NCBI GenBank assembly: GCA_903885795.1
Contig: CAISJV010000020.1
Span: 1-64,000, forward strand
Length of the DNA: 64,000 bases
Direction of reading: 5' to 3'
Origin: an uncultured delta proteobacterium
GTDB taxonomy: Bacteria; Desulfobacterota; Syntrophia; Syntrophales; UBA8958
In this document: piece after piece, positions 34,557-44,352 of the stretch
Numbering within the stretch: the first letter of the stretch is position 1
How the letters are laid out: the number at the start of each line of letters is the position of its first letter
Program-made: the position numbers and the translations under genes
The notes under the pieces: model-generated
Seen by the model: only the letters and a program-made list of their open reading frames with translations
Database searches by the model: none
Told to the model about the DNA's origin: nothing

Positions 34557-36428
34557 TTAATTCCGTGTCAAGCGGGCGATTCTCGCTTCCTCAACGCCTG
34601 CCTGGCGCAGGTCATCAACTTCGGCTCCACCCCGTTCATACATCCTGCAAAGAATTAACCGCAGATACTGCTGCCATCCCTCGCTGATATTGCTGAGCGG
34701 ATCGGTCCCCCATTTTTTACGGGGATAGGGAATAATCGATGCGAGGAATGCCGATTCCACAGGTGTCAGCTCTGTCGGAGATTTCTTGAAGTAGTGTTGC
34801 GCCGCCGGGCCGATACCATAAATATCGTCACCCCATTCGATAATGTTCAGATAAATCTCCATGATCCGTTCTTTCGAAAGGGTTTGCTCTAAAGCCATGG
34901 TAATAAATGACTCTTCGAACTTTCTGCTGAAGGTTCTTTCGGGTCTCAAATAGAGATTCTTGGCGAGCTGCATCGTAATGGTGCTTGCCCCCCTCACAAC
35001 TCGACCTGCCTTCAGATTTTCCACAAAAGAATCTCTGATCGGCAAGGTGCTGAATCCCTTGTGCTTGAAGAAACCACCGTCTTCAGCAGTTATTACGGCA
35101 GGGACCACGGATGCAGGCATACTGTTCAGCGGGATATAATCCGGATTTTTTTCACCGACGATAAAGGATACCCGTTTTCTGTCCGGGCGACGGACGGTGT
35201 GCTGGAAAGGTGAGGCGAGAGCCTTGATATTTATTTTCGTACCAAGGGAGAGCACCCTGATGGGTTCGTATTTCCCGTCAAAGACATACTGGAGAGTTTG
35301 CGGGTCCTCCACATCCATGAAAAAATGGAATTTGCCGCTCAGATTCCCCCTTACTTTCAACCCTGTTAAATCCGGATAAAATTGCGCCGGGATGGCGTCT
35401 ACAGCTTTCCCAATCGAGAAATCAGGAAAACTCAGAAGCAAATCGATTTGGGGCCTTCTCTTGTTTGTGACCCGCCCGTTGATGGAAACTGATTGCCCGC
35501 CAATGGTGAATTCGCCATTCTTGATATCCGTCTGATCTTTATCGATTTTCCCCCTTGCCTCAAACTTTACCAGGGTATCTTTTTTTAAGAAATCAGGGAA
35601 CATGACCTTTTTCTTTTCATGAAATGAAAAGACGCCGGACAGAGCAAAGGATAAGGGGCCGTTTTTATCCGGGGTTCCCTTCGCATCAGCAGTTATATAA
35701 ATATCATCAAGAGGAACGCTGCTGCCAAGAAAAGGTGAGAGCAGGGCAAGACGAAAAGACTCGGCCTTGGCTTCGAAAGCACTTGATTTTCTTTGAAAAG
35801 AAACATTGAGGCGTTCATCGCCATCGCCTGCAAGCTCGAAATAGCCTTCGCCATAGTCAGGGCTGGTCCGGATCACCATCTTTGTATAGGATTGTTTTAC
35901 TTCACGTTTATCTGTACGAAAAAATAGTGTAAGATTATTGACGGTCGCCTTCATCGAACGGTTTTCAGTGGTTGAAGGTGCGGTTTCCGATCCGGGGGGG
36001 GGATGCGGAACTCCTGATAAATCCCAACCATTGGCATCCTGATGATAAAAAAACGCTTCGAGATTGTTCGCCTCCACGCTGCTCACGGCTTGGGAAGACA
36101 ATTTCCCGGACAGAAGATAATTCAGGGGGCTGATTCGTGCCGTAATATCTGTTGCTTTAAGCCATAAGCGATTATCGGCCCTGGAAATGATGATATCAGA
36201 TGCCCTGATGCTGAAAGGAAATACATAGTGCAATCCCCCAATCGTGCATGGCAGTCCATATCTTTGTTGGACATGAGCAATGAGGTCAGGGGATTTGTGG
36301 CTTACATAGTTGTCAAGCGCGCATGTGGCATAAATCAACCCTCCCAGGACCAGAATCCCGGCAAGCAGGAGGGGTGGTTTTACGAAGCGCCGGACTTGAC
36401 TCCAGGACGCTCTTAAAATGCCGGCCAT
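34557..36428 (-). CDS. AsmA-like / GT51 peptidoglycan transglycosylase fusion
   Basis: A 623-residue protein anchored by a membrane segment at about 18-38 (KPPLLLAGILVLGGLIYAT). Residues about 50-400 resemble the beta-rich AsmA type repeats. About 430-600 is a glycosyltransferase 51 domain: AEDGGFFKHKGF with the catalytic glutamate, RGASTITMQLAKNLYL, the second glutamate region ERIMEIYLNIIEWG and GPAAQHYFKK. There is no transpeptidase domain, so it would be a monofunctional transglycosylase with an unusual periplasmic N-terminal part. Confidence 0.82.
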   Translation of the reverse strand: MAGILRASWSQVRRFVKPPLLLAGILVLGGLIYATCALDNYVSHKSPDLIAHVQQRYGLPCTIGGLHYVFPFSIRASDIIISRADNRLWLKATDITARISPLNYLLSGKLSSQAVSSVEANNLEAFFYHQDANGWDLSGVPHPPPGSETAPSTTENRSMKATVNNLTLFFRTDKREVKQSYTKMVIRTSPDYGEGYFELAGDGDERLNVSFQRKSSAFEAKAESFRLALLSPFLGSSVPLDDIYITADAKGTPDKNGPLSFALSGVFSFHEKKKVMFPDFLKKDTLVKFEARGKIDKDQTDIKNGEFTIGGQSVSINGRVTNKRRPQIDLLLSFPDFSIGKAVDAIPAQFYPDLTGLKVRGNLSGKFHFFMDVEDPQTLQYVFDGKYEPIRVLSLGTKINIKALASPFQHTVRRPDRKRVSFIVGEKNPDYIPLNSMPASVVPAVITAEDGGFFKHKGFSTLPIRDSFVENLKAGRVVRGASTITMQLAKNLYLRPERTFSRKFEESFITMALEQTLSKERIMEIYLNIIEWGDDIYGIGPAAQHYFKKSPTELTPVESAFLASIIPYPRKKWGTDPLSNISEGWQQYLRLILCRMYERGGAEVDDLRQAGVEEARIARLTRN

Positions 36429-36654
36429 GAAAAGCTACCTTCAAAAAGTCATGTGATGGGAATATGCCTATCCTATTCCGCTGAAGACGGTCAATGAAAA
36501 TCCCGATAATCGTGTCGTAATTCGGAACGTTGCAGGTGCTATACTTTCAGACAATCAGCATCCCAGAGATGAACAAGATAAGTCATTGATCATGTTACAT
36601 AAGTTTCTATAGCAGCCATGAACAAAGATGTCAACTTTGACCCAACAAAAGCAA

Positions 36655-36878
36655 TTATTTGTCCAATAAATTGATGTGAGTTGCCTTGTCAAGAACTTCT
36701 AAAGCCCATTGGTTAAGGCTTTTCCCTGAAGCCTTTGCTACAATGAGGTCCTCTACGGTATCTCCATGGAAAGTGATGCTGTGTCCTCAATTCCCATAAC
36801 TTTACCAAAAAAAATACTGTCCCGTGGATCGAATTCAATACGAGCCATATACCCCTTGTATGTCATTACGTTTTTCAC
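36655..36878 (-). pseudogene. hicB: hicB antitoxin relic
   Basis: A GTG start at 36878 with an intact ribosome-binding site (TTGGAGG) begins VKNVMTYKGYMARIEFDPRD, the HicB opening, continuing to FGKVMGIEDTA. A frameshift follows: frame one stops soon at a TAG, while the next frame continues ITFHGDTVEDLIVAKASGKS and LNQWALEVLDKATH. The usual middle part between the HGDT strand and the C-terminal ribbon-helix-helix is also missing. So this is a decayed HicB antitoxin gene, both shifted and internally deleted. Confidence 0.75.
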
Positions 36879-36922
36879 GGAATTACCTCCAAATATTTGA
36901 ACCACTCGCGCAATTCTTCGAC
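36875..36922 (-). pseudogene. hicA: hicA toxin remnant (3' end only)
   Basis: Only about 15 codons remain, reading VEELREWFKYLEVIP and then TGA. The stop overlaps the hicB GTG as GTGA, the arrangement expected for hicAB. An in-frame stop just upstream ends the fragment. Confidence 0.45.
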
Positions 36923-36947
36923 TCATAACGACATCCCCCCGACAAAT

Positions 36948-38810
36948 CTAAGGAAATTTGATCCGGAATTCTGTTCCGTTGTCTCGCCTTACCTCAATTT
37001 GACCATCAAGCTGATTACTCACAAGTCCGTTCACCAGATACAAACCAACAGTCCGGGATTGATGGATATCAACATCGTCGGGCAGACCCAAACCATTATC
37101 CCGGACAACGATCTCTATTTCTTTGTTTTTCGTTTCGTGGATGATGATCCGCAATTCACCCGGTCCATCGCCGGGAAAGGCATGTTTAAGGGCATTGGAA
37201 ATCAATTCATTCAGAATCAAGCCACAAGGGATTGCCTTATTAATATCCACATGAACTTCACCGCCGTCGGTTTGGACGATCAGATCTATTTCCCCCGGAT
37301 TCATTTCGTGGAATTGAATCAGCTCATTTGACAGGGCTCTCACATAATCGGCCAGGTTAATTCTTGCGAAATCCTTTGACCCATAAAGTTTTTCATGGAT
37401 CAGGGCCATAGATCGAATTCTTCTCTTGCTCTCGTTCAACATTCCAGTCAGCTCCGGACTCCCGCTTGACCGCGCCTGAAGATCGAGAAGGCCGGATATC
37501 ACCTGCATATTGTTCTTCACCCGGTGATGGACTTCACTGAGGAGGATCTCCTTCTCCCGGAGGGATGCATGAAGCCTTTCTTCCGTCTGCTTACGTTCGG
37601 TGATATCCGTAGCAATTTCCATTCGGACAATACGACCATCCGGCCAATAAATGGCCTTGTCCCGACAATCGTACCACCGGTTGTTAACAGTGTTCTGAAA
37701 TTCCCAGACAATGCTCTTTGTCGGCTTCCCATCTGGCCCAATGAGCTGACTATTCGTGCAAAATTCACAGGGGGCTGCCTGGCCTTCCTGGATCTTCTGC
37801 CAACAGATTTTTCCCTTTATATCACCCCAGATATTTTTCCCGTACGTGTTAATGAAAAGGATCTCGTATGTATTCATATCAACCACATAGACGAGCGCGT
37901 CAAGGCTGTCTAAAACTTCTGAGAATGTCTTATTTTGGATCCGCAGCGCCTCCTCCGCCTGCATGCGCTCGGTGATGTTACGTGCAATACCCTGGACCCC
38001 AATAATTTCTCCATGCTTATCCCGGTAAAATTGGGCATTGGTGGATACCCAAACCTCAGCCCCGTCTTTCGCTCGCAAGGGAGTTTTAAACCCTTTGATC
38101 TCTCTCTTTTCCCTTAAAATCGAGAGAAATTGATTCCGCTCTTCAGGATTTATATAGAACTCAATTAGTTTCTTCTTCCCGATGACTTCATCAGGTATAT
38201 ACCCCAATAATCGTTCAATGGAGGGAGAGACGATGAGTAATAACCCTTCATTGTCCGTTCTGTAGAAGACGTCTGCTATGTTTTCAAATATCTCTCTATA
38301 TCTTTTCTCGCTCTCCTGCAGTGCCTTCTCTCCGAGTTTTTGCTCTGTCACGTCGTGGGCAACGATAAGAACCCCGGATGGTTTTCCATTCTCCGTCAAT
38401 AGGGAAGAATGAACATCCATAATCATGTTCCTGCCGCTGTCCGGTGCCGTAAGCTCCCATTCGAAAGCAAAGATTGAGTCGTCCCCTTCTCTGCGCTTCC
38501 GGAGAAGTTCCGGGATGTTCTGTAAAAAATTCGCAGAAGTAATATCCAGCATTGACAGGCCAAGCAGGTTCAGTGGGCTGGCCAGATCAGACGCAGCGCG
38601 ATTTGCGTACCGGATAATGCCATCTAAGTCCAGGGACAGAATAGCGTCATTAGCGTTCTCGGAAAGTTGACTGTATTTTTCTTCGCTCTTCCGCAGCACC
38701 TCATGCACTCGCTTAAGCTCTGATTCCGAGTGTTCCAATTCCTTGATTCTCTGATTTAAGAAGAAATTATCTTTGAGCAGTTCTTGATATGTCCTGGGTG
38801 GATCTGTCAT
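36948..38810 (-). CDS. Multi-PAS sensor histidine kinase (HisKA_2 type)
   Basis: A 620-residue soluble kinase with no obvious membrane segment. Three PAS-type domains are seen (about 45-165, 170-290 and 295-405), the third containing a CEFC pair. Then comes the HisKA_2 phospho-acceptor in SEVHHRVKNNMQVISGLL and the ATPase domain (NELISNALKHAF, VRDNGLGLPDD, TVGLYLVNGLV). The ATG at 38810 starts MTDPPRTYQEL and follows an AGGGGG site; the longer start at 38852 has no support. No response regulator is adjacent, so it is an orphan kinase. The signal is unknown. Confidence 0.9.
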   Translation of the reverse strand: MTDPPRTYQELLKDNFFLNQRIKELEHSESELKRVHEVLRKSEEKYSQLSENANDAILSLDLDGIIRYANRAASDLASPLNLLGLSMLDITSANFLQNIPELLRKRREGDDSIFAFEWELTAPDSGRNMIMDVHSSLLTENGKPSGVLIVAHDVTEQKLGEKALQESEKRYREIFENIADVFYRTDNEGLLLIVSPSIERLLGYIPDEVIGKKKLIEFYINPEERNQFLSILREKREIKGFKTPLRAKDGAEVWVSTNAQFYRDKHGEIIGVQGIARNITERMQAEEALRIQNKTFSEVLDSLDALVYVVDMNTYEILFINTYGKNIWGDIKGKICWQKIQEGQAAPCEFCTNSQLIGPDGKPTKSIVWEFQNTVNNRWYDCRDKAIYWPDGRIVRMEIATDITERKQTEERLHASLREKEILLSEVHHRVKNNMQVISGLLDLQARSSGSPELTGMLNESKRRIRSMALIHEKLYGSKDFARINLADYVRALSNELIQFHEMNPGEIDLIVQTDGGEVHVDINKAIPCGLILNELISNALKHAFPGDGPGELRIIIHETKNKEIEIVVRDNGLGLPDDVDIHQSRTVGLYLVNGLVSNQLDGQIEVRRDNGTEFRIKFP

Positions 38811-39203
38811 CTGGCGCCCCCTGTCGTGATAAGCGGTGCAGGCTGGAAACAAAAATGGACAGTATTTGATGAATGAATTAACCCTTATAAAAACTAACAG
38901 TTATCCATTGAGATTTCAAATGTAAGGTGGGCTATCAGATACTGATAACTGTTCCAAATGTTGGATACCCGTCAAAATTACCGGATACTGCATTACAGGA
39001 AGTCGCAAATGCCCCCGACTGCCAGAAAATAACCTTCTATAAATAGCATGTTACATACCAGTTATCATCAAAGACTCATAAAATCCAGTAAATTGTTTTG
39101 TCATGAGAAATATAAAGCCGTCAATCCCTAATAAAAAAGATCATTCCAGAAATTAGGCGCCCGTGTTATGGTGCCGCTCAAAAAGAAGGAACAGGATTTG
39201 AAG
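38811..39203. other. Intergenic region with an inverted repeat
   Basis: A divergent promoter region between the kinase and rnhA, about 390 bp, A/T-rich, with no gene seen. A perfect 10-bp inverted repeat (AACAGTTATC at 38896-38905, GATAACTGTT at 38944-38953) spaced by 38 bp could be an operator or loop site. No promoter is clear enough to call. Confidence 0.5.
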
Positions 39204-39686
39204 ATGCCGGTTACGAAACCCGTTAAACAGGTAAAAATATACACAGACGGTGCATGTCTGGGAAATCCCGGCCCGGGGGGATATGGGGCGGTGTTACTTT
39301 ATGGGACACTGCGGAAAGAGTTGTTCGGCGGATTTTGTTTGACCACGAATAATCGGATGGAACTCATGGGGGCGATTGCGGCTCTGCAATCCCTGAAAAC
39401 CATCTGTGAAGTTACCCTGCTTACAGACTCTCAGTATGTGGTAAATGGTATTAATAAAGGCTGGGCACGGCGCTGGCGGCAACAGGGATGGATGCGGAAT
39501 AAGACGGAGAAGGCCGTGAACCCTGACCTTTGGGAATTGCTGCTCAATCTGTGTGAACGCCACCAGGTGACGTTCGTCTGGGTCCGGGGTCACGCCGGCG
39601 ACCCGGAGAATGAACATTGCGACGAGTTGTCAAAGCAGGCGGCAATGGCGAAAGACCTGCCCGTGGATAAGGGTTACCTTCCGTGA
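39204..39686 (+). CDS. rnhA: Ribonuclease HI
   Basis: RNase HI cleaves RNA in RNA-DNA hybrids. The 160-residue protein has the acidic catalytic residues in [17 protein letters not shown] (D), [10 protein letters not shown] (E), LLTDSQYVV (D) and NEHCDELS (D). The ATG at 39204 has an AGGA site seven bases upstream and gives the normal length; an ATG at 39168 would add 12 residues. Repeat copy B starts 11 bp after the stop and fills the gap to ugd. Confidence 0.95.
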   Translation: MPVTKPVKQVKIYTDGACLGNPGPGGYGAVLLYGTLRKELFGGFCLTTNNRMELMGAIAALQSLKTICEVTLLTDSQYVVNGINKGWARRWRQQGWMRNKTEKAVNPDLWELLLNLCERHQVTFVWVRGHAGDPENEHCDELSKQAAMAKDLPVDKGYLP

Positions 39687-39697
39687 TATTTGTTTTT

Positions 39698-39822
39698 ATT
39701 CCGGTCCTAAATCAAAGATGAAATCAAGGCGGCAAGGCGGAGGCGACGCAGGCGTATTTTTATACGTCGAGGAGCCGATTGCCGATGCCAACGAAGATAG
39801 CGCTTTGATTTAGAACCGGAAT
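39698..39822 (-). repeat. Dispersed inverted-end element, copy B
   Basis: Reverse-oriented copy of the element at 6038-6162, again exactly 125 bp, with 20-bp inverted ends (39698-39717 and 39803-39822) differing at one base. It occupies the entire gap between the convergent genes rnhA and ugd. Its right end supplies part of the ugd stop codon (39824-39822): the gene reads TAATTCC at the junction, TAA being shared. It may act as a two-way terminator because of its self-complementary ends, but this is not shown. Confidence 0.88.
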
Positions 39823-41198
39823 TACACCTCGAAGTGGGTCAGCGGCGGCTTGCCGATCGGATACACGTTAAAGCCGATCTCAAAGCAACGCTTATGGTCG
39901 AGAATGTTTCTCCCGTCAAAGATAAAGGCCGGTTTGTCCATCTTATCGTAGATTTTCTCATAATCGAGGGTGCGGTAGAGGTCCCATTCCGTCATGACGG
40001 CGAGGGCGTGACAGCCCTTGGCCGCCTCGTAGGGATCTTCTACGTAATGAAAGGCGCCGTCAATTTTGGCAAGGTCCAGGCGAGCATTGCCCAGGGCCTT
40101 GGGGTCGGATATGACCACCTCGGCATGTTCTTCGGCGAGACGCCTGGCGATAAAAATTGCGGGGCTCTCCCGGGTGTCCCCCGTATTGGCCTTGAAGGCG
40201 AATCCTAACAGGCAGATGCGCTTTCCTGCCAGGGTGTTGAACATGGCCGTCAGCATGCTCATGATAAAGCGTTCCTGCTGATAAACATTGATCCCGACGA
40301 CCCGTTCCCAGTAGTCCGCGACCTCCTCAAGGCCATAAAACCGGCAGAGATAGACAAGGTTAAGGATATCCTTCTTGAAACAGGAGCCGCCGAAACCGAC
40401 GCTTGCGTTGAGAAACTTGGCGCCTATCCGGCTGTCCATGCCGACGGCGCGGGCTACTTCCGCGACATCCGCTTCGGTTTTCTCACACAGGGCGGAGATG
40501 GTATTGATGGATGATATCCGTTGGGCGAGGAAGGCGTTGGCCACCAGCTTGGAGAGCTCACTGCTCCAGATATTGGTGGTGAGGATTCTCTCTTTGGGAA
40601 TCCAACGGGCGTAGATTTCCAAAATAGCGTTTCTCGCCTGTCGCCCCCTATCCGTTTCCCGAGAACCGATCAGGACGCGGTCCGGGTTTTCCAAATCCCG
40701 AATGGCTGATCCTTCCGCCAGGAATTCCGGGTTGGACAGGACTTCAAAGGAGATGCTGTTAGCCTGGCTGTTCAGGATTCTCTCCATGGCCAGGGCTGTT
40801 TTGACGGGCAGGGTGCTCTTTTCAATGACGATTTTGGAAGACTGGGCGTTCTCCAGAATCTGACGGGCCGTCTTTTCCCAATACTGCAGATCGGCGGCCA
40901 TTCCGGCCCCGGCCCCGAAGGTCTTGGTAGGCGTGTTGACGCTCACAAAGATGATGTCGTTATCCCTAATGGCGCCTTCCACATCGGTGCTGAAAAAGAG
41001 ATTCTTTCCCCGGGTTTCCCGGACCAGATCATCCAGACCTGGCTCGTAGATCGGCAGGTCGTTGGAGTTCCAGGCAGCGATGCGCTGGGGATTGATATCC
41101 ACAACCGTAACCCGGTAATCGGGGCACTTGCTCGCAATCATGGCCATGGTGGGTCCGCCTACATAACCGGCGCCTATGCAGAGAATGGTCTTGTTCAT
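39822..41198 (-). CDS. ugd: UDP-glucose 6-dehydrogenase
   Basis: A 458-residue NAD enzyme oxidising UDP-glucose to UDP-glucuronate. The Rossmann motif is GAGYVGGPTMAM at the N-terminus; the catalytic cysteine is in NASVGFGGSCFKKD (about residue 275); the UDP-binding C-terminal part includes GFAFKANTGDTRESP. The length and the NTPTKTFG segment resemble the longer, eukaryote-like Ugd group. It is the last gene of uxs-oxidoreductase-ugd with a 4-bp gap. Its stop codon lies at the border of repeat copy B. Confidence 0.93.
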   Translation of the reverse strand: MNKTILCIGAGYVGGPTMAMIASKCPDYRVTVVDINPQRIAAWNSNDLPIYEPGLDDLVRETRGKNLFFSTDVEGAIRDNDIIFVSVNTPTKTFGAGAGMAADLQYWEKTARQILENAQSSKIVIEKSTLPVKTALAMERILNSQANSISFEVLSNPEFLAEGSAIRDLENPDRVLIGSRETDRGRQARNAILEIYARWIPKERILTTNIWSSELSKLVANAFLAQRISSINTISALCEKTEADVAEVARAVGMDSRIGAKFLNASVGFGGSCFKKDILNLVYLCRFYGLEEVADYWERVVGINVYQQERFIMSMLTAMFNTLAGKRICLLGFAFKANTGDTRESPAIFIARRLAEEHAEVVISDPKALGNARLDLAKIDGAFHYVEDPYEAAKGCHALAVMTEWDLYRTLDYEKIYDKMDKPAFIFDGRNILDHKRCFEIGFNVYPIGKPPLTHFEV

Positions 41199-41202
41199 TT
41201 GA

Positions 41203-42396
41203 TTATTTCCCGTCCTTGATAAAATTGTCTTCTATATGCCTGGCAATCGCCAGGCAGGCGGTGAGACCGGGGGACTCAATCCCGATCAGGTTGATGAATC
41301 CGGGGTAGCCATAACTCTCCTCTTCCCGAATGATAAAATCCATCACCGGATCGCCGGGCCCCTGAACCTTGGGGCGAATGCCGCTCATATCCGGATGCAG
41401 AGCTGCGGTGTCAAATCCCGGCAGATATTTGCGGATTGCATTACCGAAGGCTTCTTTATGGCCTTCATCAACCTTGTACAAGTTGAGTGCGGATTCACGG
41501 GGTAGGCCATTGCCGTTTTGGCTGTTGGTCAGGCAAAGGATTTCCTCCTTGTCCAGGTAGCGACTGTCCGGACCGAACCGGACCCGGCCGGTCAGATCCA
41601 GGGTGGCGTGGATGCCCAGACCGACATTGTTTTTCATCGGTACGGGGTACACAAGTCGTCTTAGCCTCGGGGCGGGAGAGGCACTGAAATAGTTTCCCTT
41701 GCATGGTTTCAGGCGATATCCCCGGGCGTCAATGTCAATTCCCGCCAGGGCGGCGATTTGGTCGGCATGGAGGCCGGCGCTGTTAATCACGGTTTTCGCC
41801 TTAATCCGGTACTTTCCGTTATTGATCTCCAGTTCATAACCAGCGCCGTCAAACCTGATGGCCGTGACCTTTGCCCGGCAGGACATCAACGCCCCTTCAT
41901 CTTCGGCGGCCAGGAGCAGCGACTGCATGAGGCGATGAGAGTCAATTATGCCGGTGGTCGGGGAGAGCAGGGCGGCCAGTGCTGAAACCTCCGGTTCTAT
42001 CGACAGGAGCTGCTTTTTTCCCAGCAGCTCCAAGCCAGGAACGCCGTTTTGTTCCGCAGTGGATCGGATAGCCTCCAATGAGGATGCCTCCTCTTCGGTT
42101 GTCGCGACGATGAGTTTGCCCATCCCGGCATGGGGAACATTATGCTCCCGGCACCAAGAATATAGGAGGCGATTCCCCTCCACGCATAAGCGGCTCTTCA
42201 GGAAATCCCCGGGGTAATAGATGCCGGCGTGAATGACCTCGCTGTTTCGCGAACTCGTTTCCTGACCAAAGCTGTCATGTTTTTCCAGGACCGCCAGTTT
42301 CCGGTCCCGGCGGGCAAGCTTTTGGCCGATAGCGAGGCCGACGACGCCGGCGCCGATGATGATCACATCGAACGTCATGTCCGGGGAGATTCTCAT
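41203..42396 (-). CDS. LhgO-like FAD-dependent 2-hydroxyacid oxidoreductase
   Basis: A 397-residue DAO-family flavoprotein with dinucleotide motif [15 protein letters not shown] and the LhgO-like blocks [15 protein letters not shown] and [20 protein letters not shown]. LhgO oxidises L-2-hydroxyglutarate to 2-oxoglutarate in the respiratory chain. Here it is embedded between uxs (4-nt ATGA overlap) and ugd (4-bp gap), so its true substrate might be linked to nucleotide sugar metabolism. The family is clear; the substrate is an open question. Confidence 0.85.
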   Translation of the reverse strand: MRISPDMTFDVIIIGAGVVGLAIGQKLARRDRKLAVLEKHDSFGQETSSRNSEVIHAGIYYPGDFLKSRLCVEGNRLLYSWCREHNVPHAGMGKLIVATTEEEASSLEAIRSTAEQNGVPGLELLGKKQLLSIEPEVSALAALLSPTTGIIDSHRLMQSLLLAAEDEGALMSCRAKVTAIRFDGAGYELEINNGKYRIKAKTVINSAGLHADQIAALAGIDIDARGYRLKPCKGNYFSASPAPRLRRLVYPVPMKNNVGLGIHATLDLTGRVRFGPDSRYLDKEEILCLTNSQNGNGLPRESALNLYKVDEGHKEAFGNAIRKYLPGFDTAALHPDMSGIRPKVQGPGDPVMDFIIREEESYGYPGFINLIGIESPGLTACLAIARHIEDNFIKDGK

Positions 42397-43340
42397 AGGG
42401 AGTTCAGTGCGCCTTTGAAGTACTGAATTGTCTTTACGAGGCCATCGGCAAGGGGTATCCCGGGCGTCCAGTGGAGCAGCTCTTTCGCTTTGGAGATGTC
42501 TGGTCGACGCTGGGTCGGGTCATCCTGGGGGAGGGGATTGAAAACAATCCGGGAAGAAGAACCGGTTAGGCGGATGACGTTTTCGGCTAATTCCAGGATC
42601 GTAAATTCCGATGGATTTCCTAGATTTACCGGACCGATGACATCGTCCGGTGTTGCCATCATCCCCATTATCCCTTCGATCAGGTCATCGTAATAGCAGA
42701 AGGAACGAGTCTGGGAGCCGTTGCCATAGACCGTTATGTCCTCCCCTTTGATAGCCTGGACAATGAAATTGCTTACCACACGACCGTCGTTGATGGCCAT
42801 ACGGGGACCGTAAGTATTGAAGATCCTGACAATCTTGATCCTAACGCCGTTCTGGCGATGATAATCCATCATGAGGCATTCGGCGGCCCGTTTCCCCTCG
42901 TCGTAACAGCTCCTGATGCCGATCGGGTTTACCCGTCCCCAGTATTCTTCCGGCTGGGGGTGGATCTCCGGGTCGCCGTACACCTCGGAGGTTGATGCCT
43001 GGAGGATCTTTGCCTTGACCCGCTTGGCCAGTCCCAGGGTGTTGATGGCCCCCATGACGCTGGTTTTGATGGTTTTGATGGGATTGTACTGATAGTGCAC
43101 CGGGGAAGCGGGACAGGCCAGATTGTATATTTCGTCAACTTCCAGAAATATTGGCTGAGTGATGTCGTGTCTGATGAACTCGAAGTTGGGATGGCCGATA
43201 AGATGGCGGATGTTGTTTTTGCTGCCCGTATAAAGATTGTCCAGGCAAAGGACGTCATGCCCCTCGCCGAGGAGCCGGTCGCACAGATGGGAGCCGAGAA
43301 ACCCCGCTCCACCCGTAATAAGAATCCGTTTCATTTTCAT
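42393..43340 (-). CDS. uxs: UDP-glucuronate decarboxylase (UDP-xylose synthase)
   Basis: A 315-residue extended short-chain dehydrogenase with the NAD motif [17 protein letters not shown] and the YxxxK pair in [11 protein letters not shown]. Blocks [12 protein letters not shown]-like ([16 protein letters not shown]) and the decarboxylase signature around [15 protein letters not shown] are typical of UXS. It would turn UDP-glucuronate made by ugd into UDP-xylose for a polysaccharide. The ATG at 43340 is preferred; an extended start at 43430 adds unrelated residues. It is the first gene of the three-gene unit, divergent from rsmI. Confidence 0.92.
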   Translation of the reverse strand: MKMKRILITGGAGFLGSHLCDRLLGEGHDVLCLDNLYTGSKNNIRHLIGHPNFEFIRHDITQPIFLEVDEIYNLACPASPVHYQYNPIKTIKTSVMGAINTLGLAKRVKAKILQASTSEVYGDPEIHPQPEEYWGRVNPIGIRSCYDEGKRAAECLMMDYHRQNGVRIKIVRIFNTYGPRMAINDGRVVSNFIVQAIKGEDITVYGNGSQTRSFCYYDDLIEGIMGMMATPDDVIGPVNLGNPSEFTILELAENVIRLTGSSSRIVFNPLPQDDPTQRRPDISKAKELLHWTPGIPLADGLVKTIQYFKGALNSL

Positions 43341-43459
43341 GATGGTAATCTCAATAATTTTGGGATATGTAGAACATCGCGTTTTTACTGTCAAGAAAAT
43401 TCGGGCTCCAAGGGTCAATGTCGGCGCCATATAGAACCTGCTGCGAAGGCATCAGAGAG

Positions 43460-44299
43460 ATGGGAATAGGGATGCTTTATATCGTGGCAACACCGATCGG
43501 GAATCTGGAAGACATCACCTTGCGGGCCATCCGGATTTTAAGAGAAGTGGATGAGATCGCCGCAGAAGACACCCGGCGCACGAAGAAACTCCTGAAAGCC
43601 TATGATATCAGTACTCCCATCACGAGCCTTTATGACGCCGTGGAAAAGAAAAGAAGCGGCCCCCTGATAGAAAAGATGGCGACCGGAAAGGACATTGCCT
43701 ATGTGTCCGATGCAGGAACACCGGGAATATCCGATCCCGGTTTCCATCTCATCAGAGAGGCAATTCAGGCAGGAATTCGCGTGGTTCCCATTCCCGGCGT
43801 GTCAGCGGTCGTGGCGGCCCTGAGTGCCTCAGGATTGCCGATGCAAAACTTTGTGTTTCATGGTTTTCTACCCTCCAAGATTACGCAACGCCTTGATATC
43901 TTGAAGATGTGCGAGGCAGAGAAGAGGACGATGGTCTTTTATGAATCGCCCCAAAGGCTCAAGGCATGTCTGAAGGATATACGGGAGATCATGGGTCCTC
44001 GCCGTCTGGTAATAGCCCGGGAATTAACGAAAATTCATGAAGAATTTATCAGGGGAACTATTGATGACGTCGAGAAGGAACTTGGGGAGAGAAAAATCAA
44101 GGGGGAGATTACTCTGATTATAGAGGGAAAGACAAATAATTCCAAAGACTATTCTAATGAAGAGATCCTGGGCAGGCTTGCGGAATTGACAGGAGACCCC
44201 CTGCTCAGCCTGAGAGACAGGGTACAGTGTGTAGCTGAAATAACGGGGTGCTCCCGAAAGAAAATCTATCAAATCGCTTTAACAGGCAAATTTTCTTGA
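43460..44299 (+). CDS. rsmI: 16S rRNA (cytidine1402-2'-O)-methyltransferase RsmI
   Basis: RsmI methylates the ribose of C1402 in the ribosomal P-site. The 279-residue protein has the family N-terminus MLYIVATPIGNLEDITLRA, the AEDTRRTKKLL block, SDAGTPGISDPG and GFLPSK. Starts at 43460 (MGIGMLY) or 43472 (MLY) are both possible; a GGGA site lies just before the second. It is divergent from uxs with a gap of about 120 bp that must hold both promoters. Confidence 0.94.
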   Translation: MGIGMLYIVATPIGNLEDITLRAIRILREVDEIAAEDTRRTKKLLKAYDISTPITSLYDAVEKKRSGPLIEKMATGKDIAYVSDAGTPGISDPGFHLIREAIQAGIRVVPIPGVSAVVAALSASGLPMQNFVFHGFLPSKITQRLDILKMCEAEKRTMVFYESPQRLKACLKDIREIMGPRRLVIARELTKIHEEFIRGTIDDVEKELGERKIKGEITLIIEGKTNNSKDYSNEEILGRLAELTGDPLLSLRDRVQCVAEITGCSRKKIYQIALTGKFS

Positions 44300-44352
44300 A
44301 CTATCAAAGCGTGTATGGTAGCAGGGGCAGTAATAGTGAGGGAGGCAGCGAT

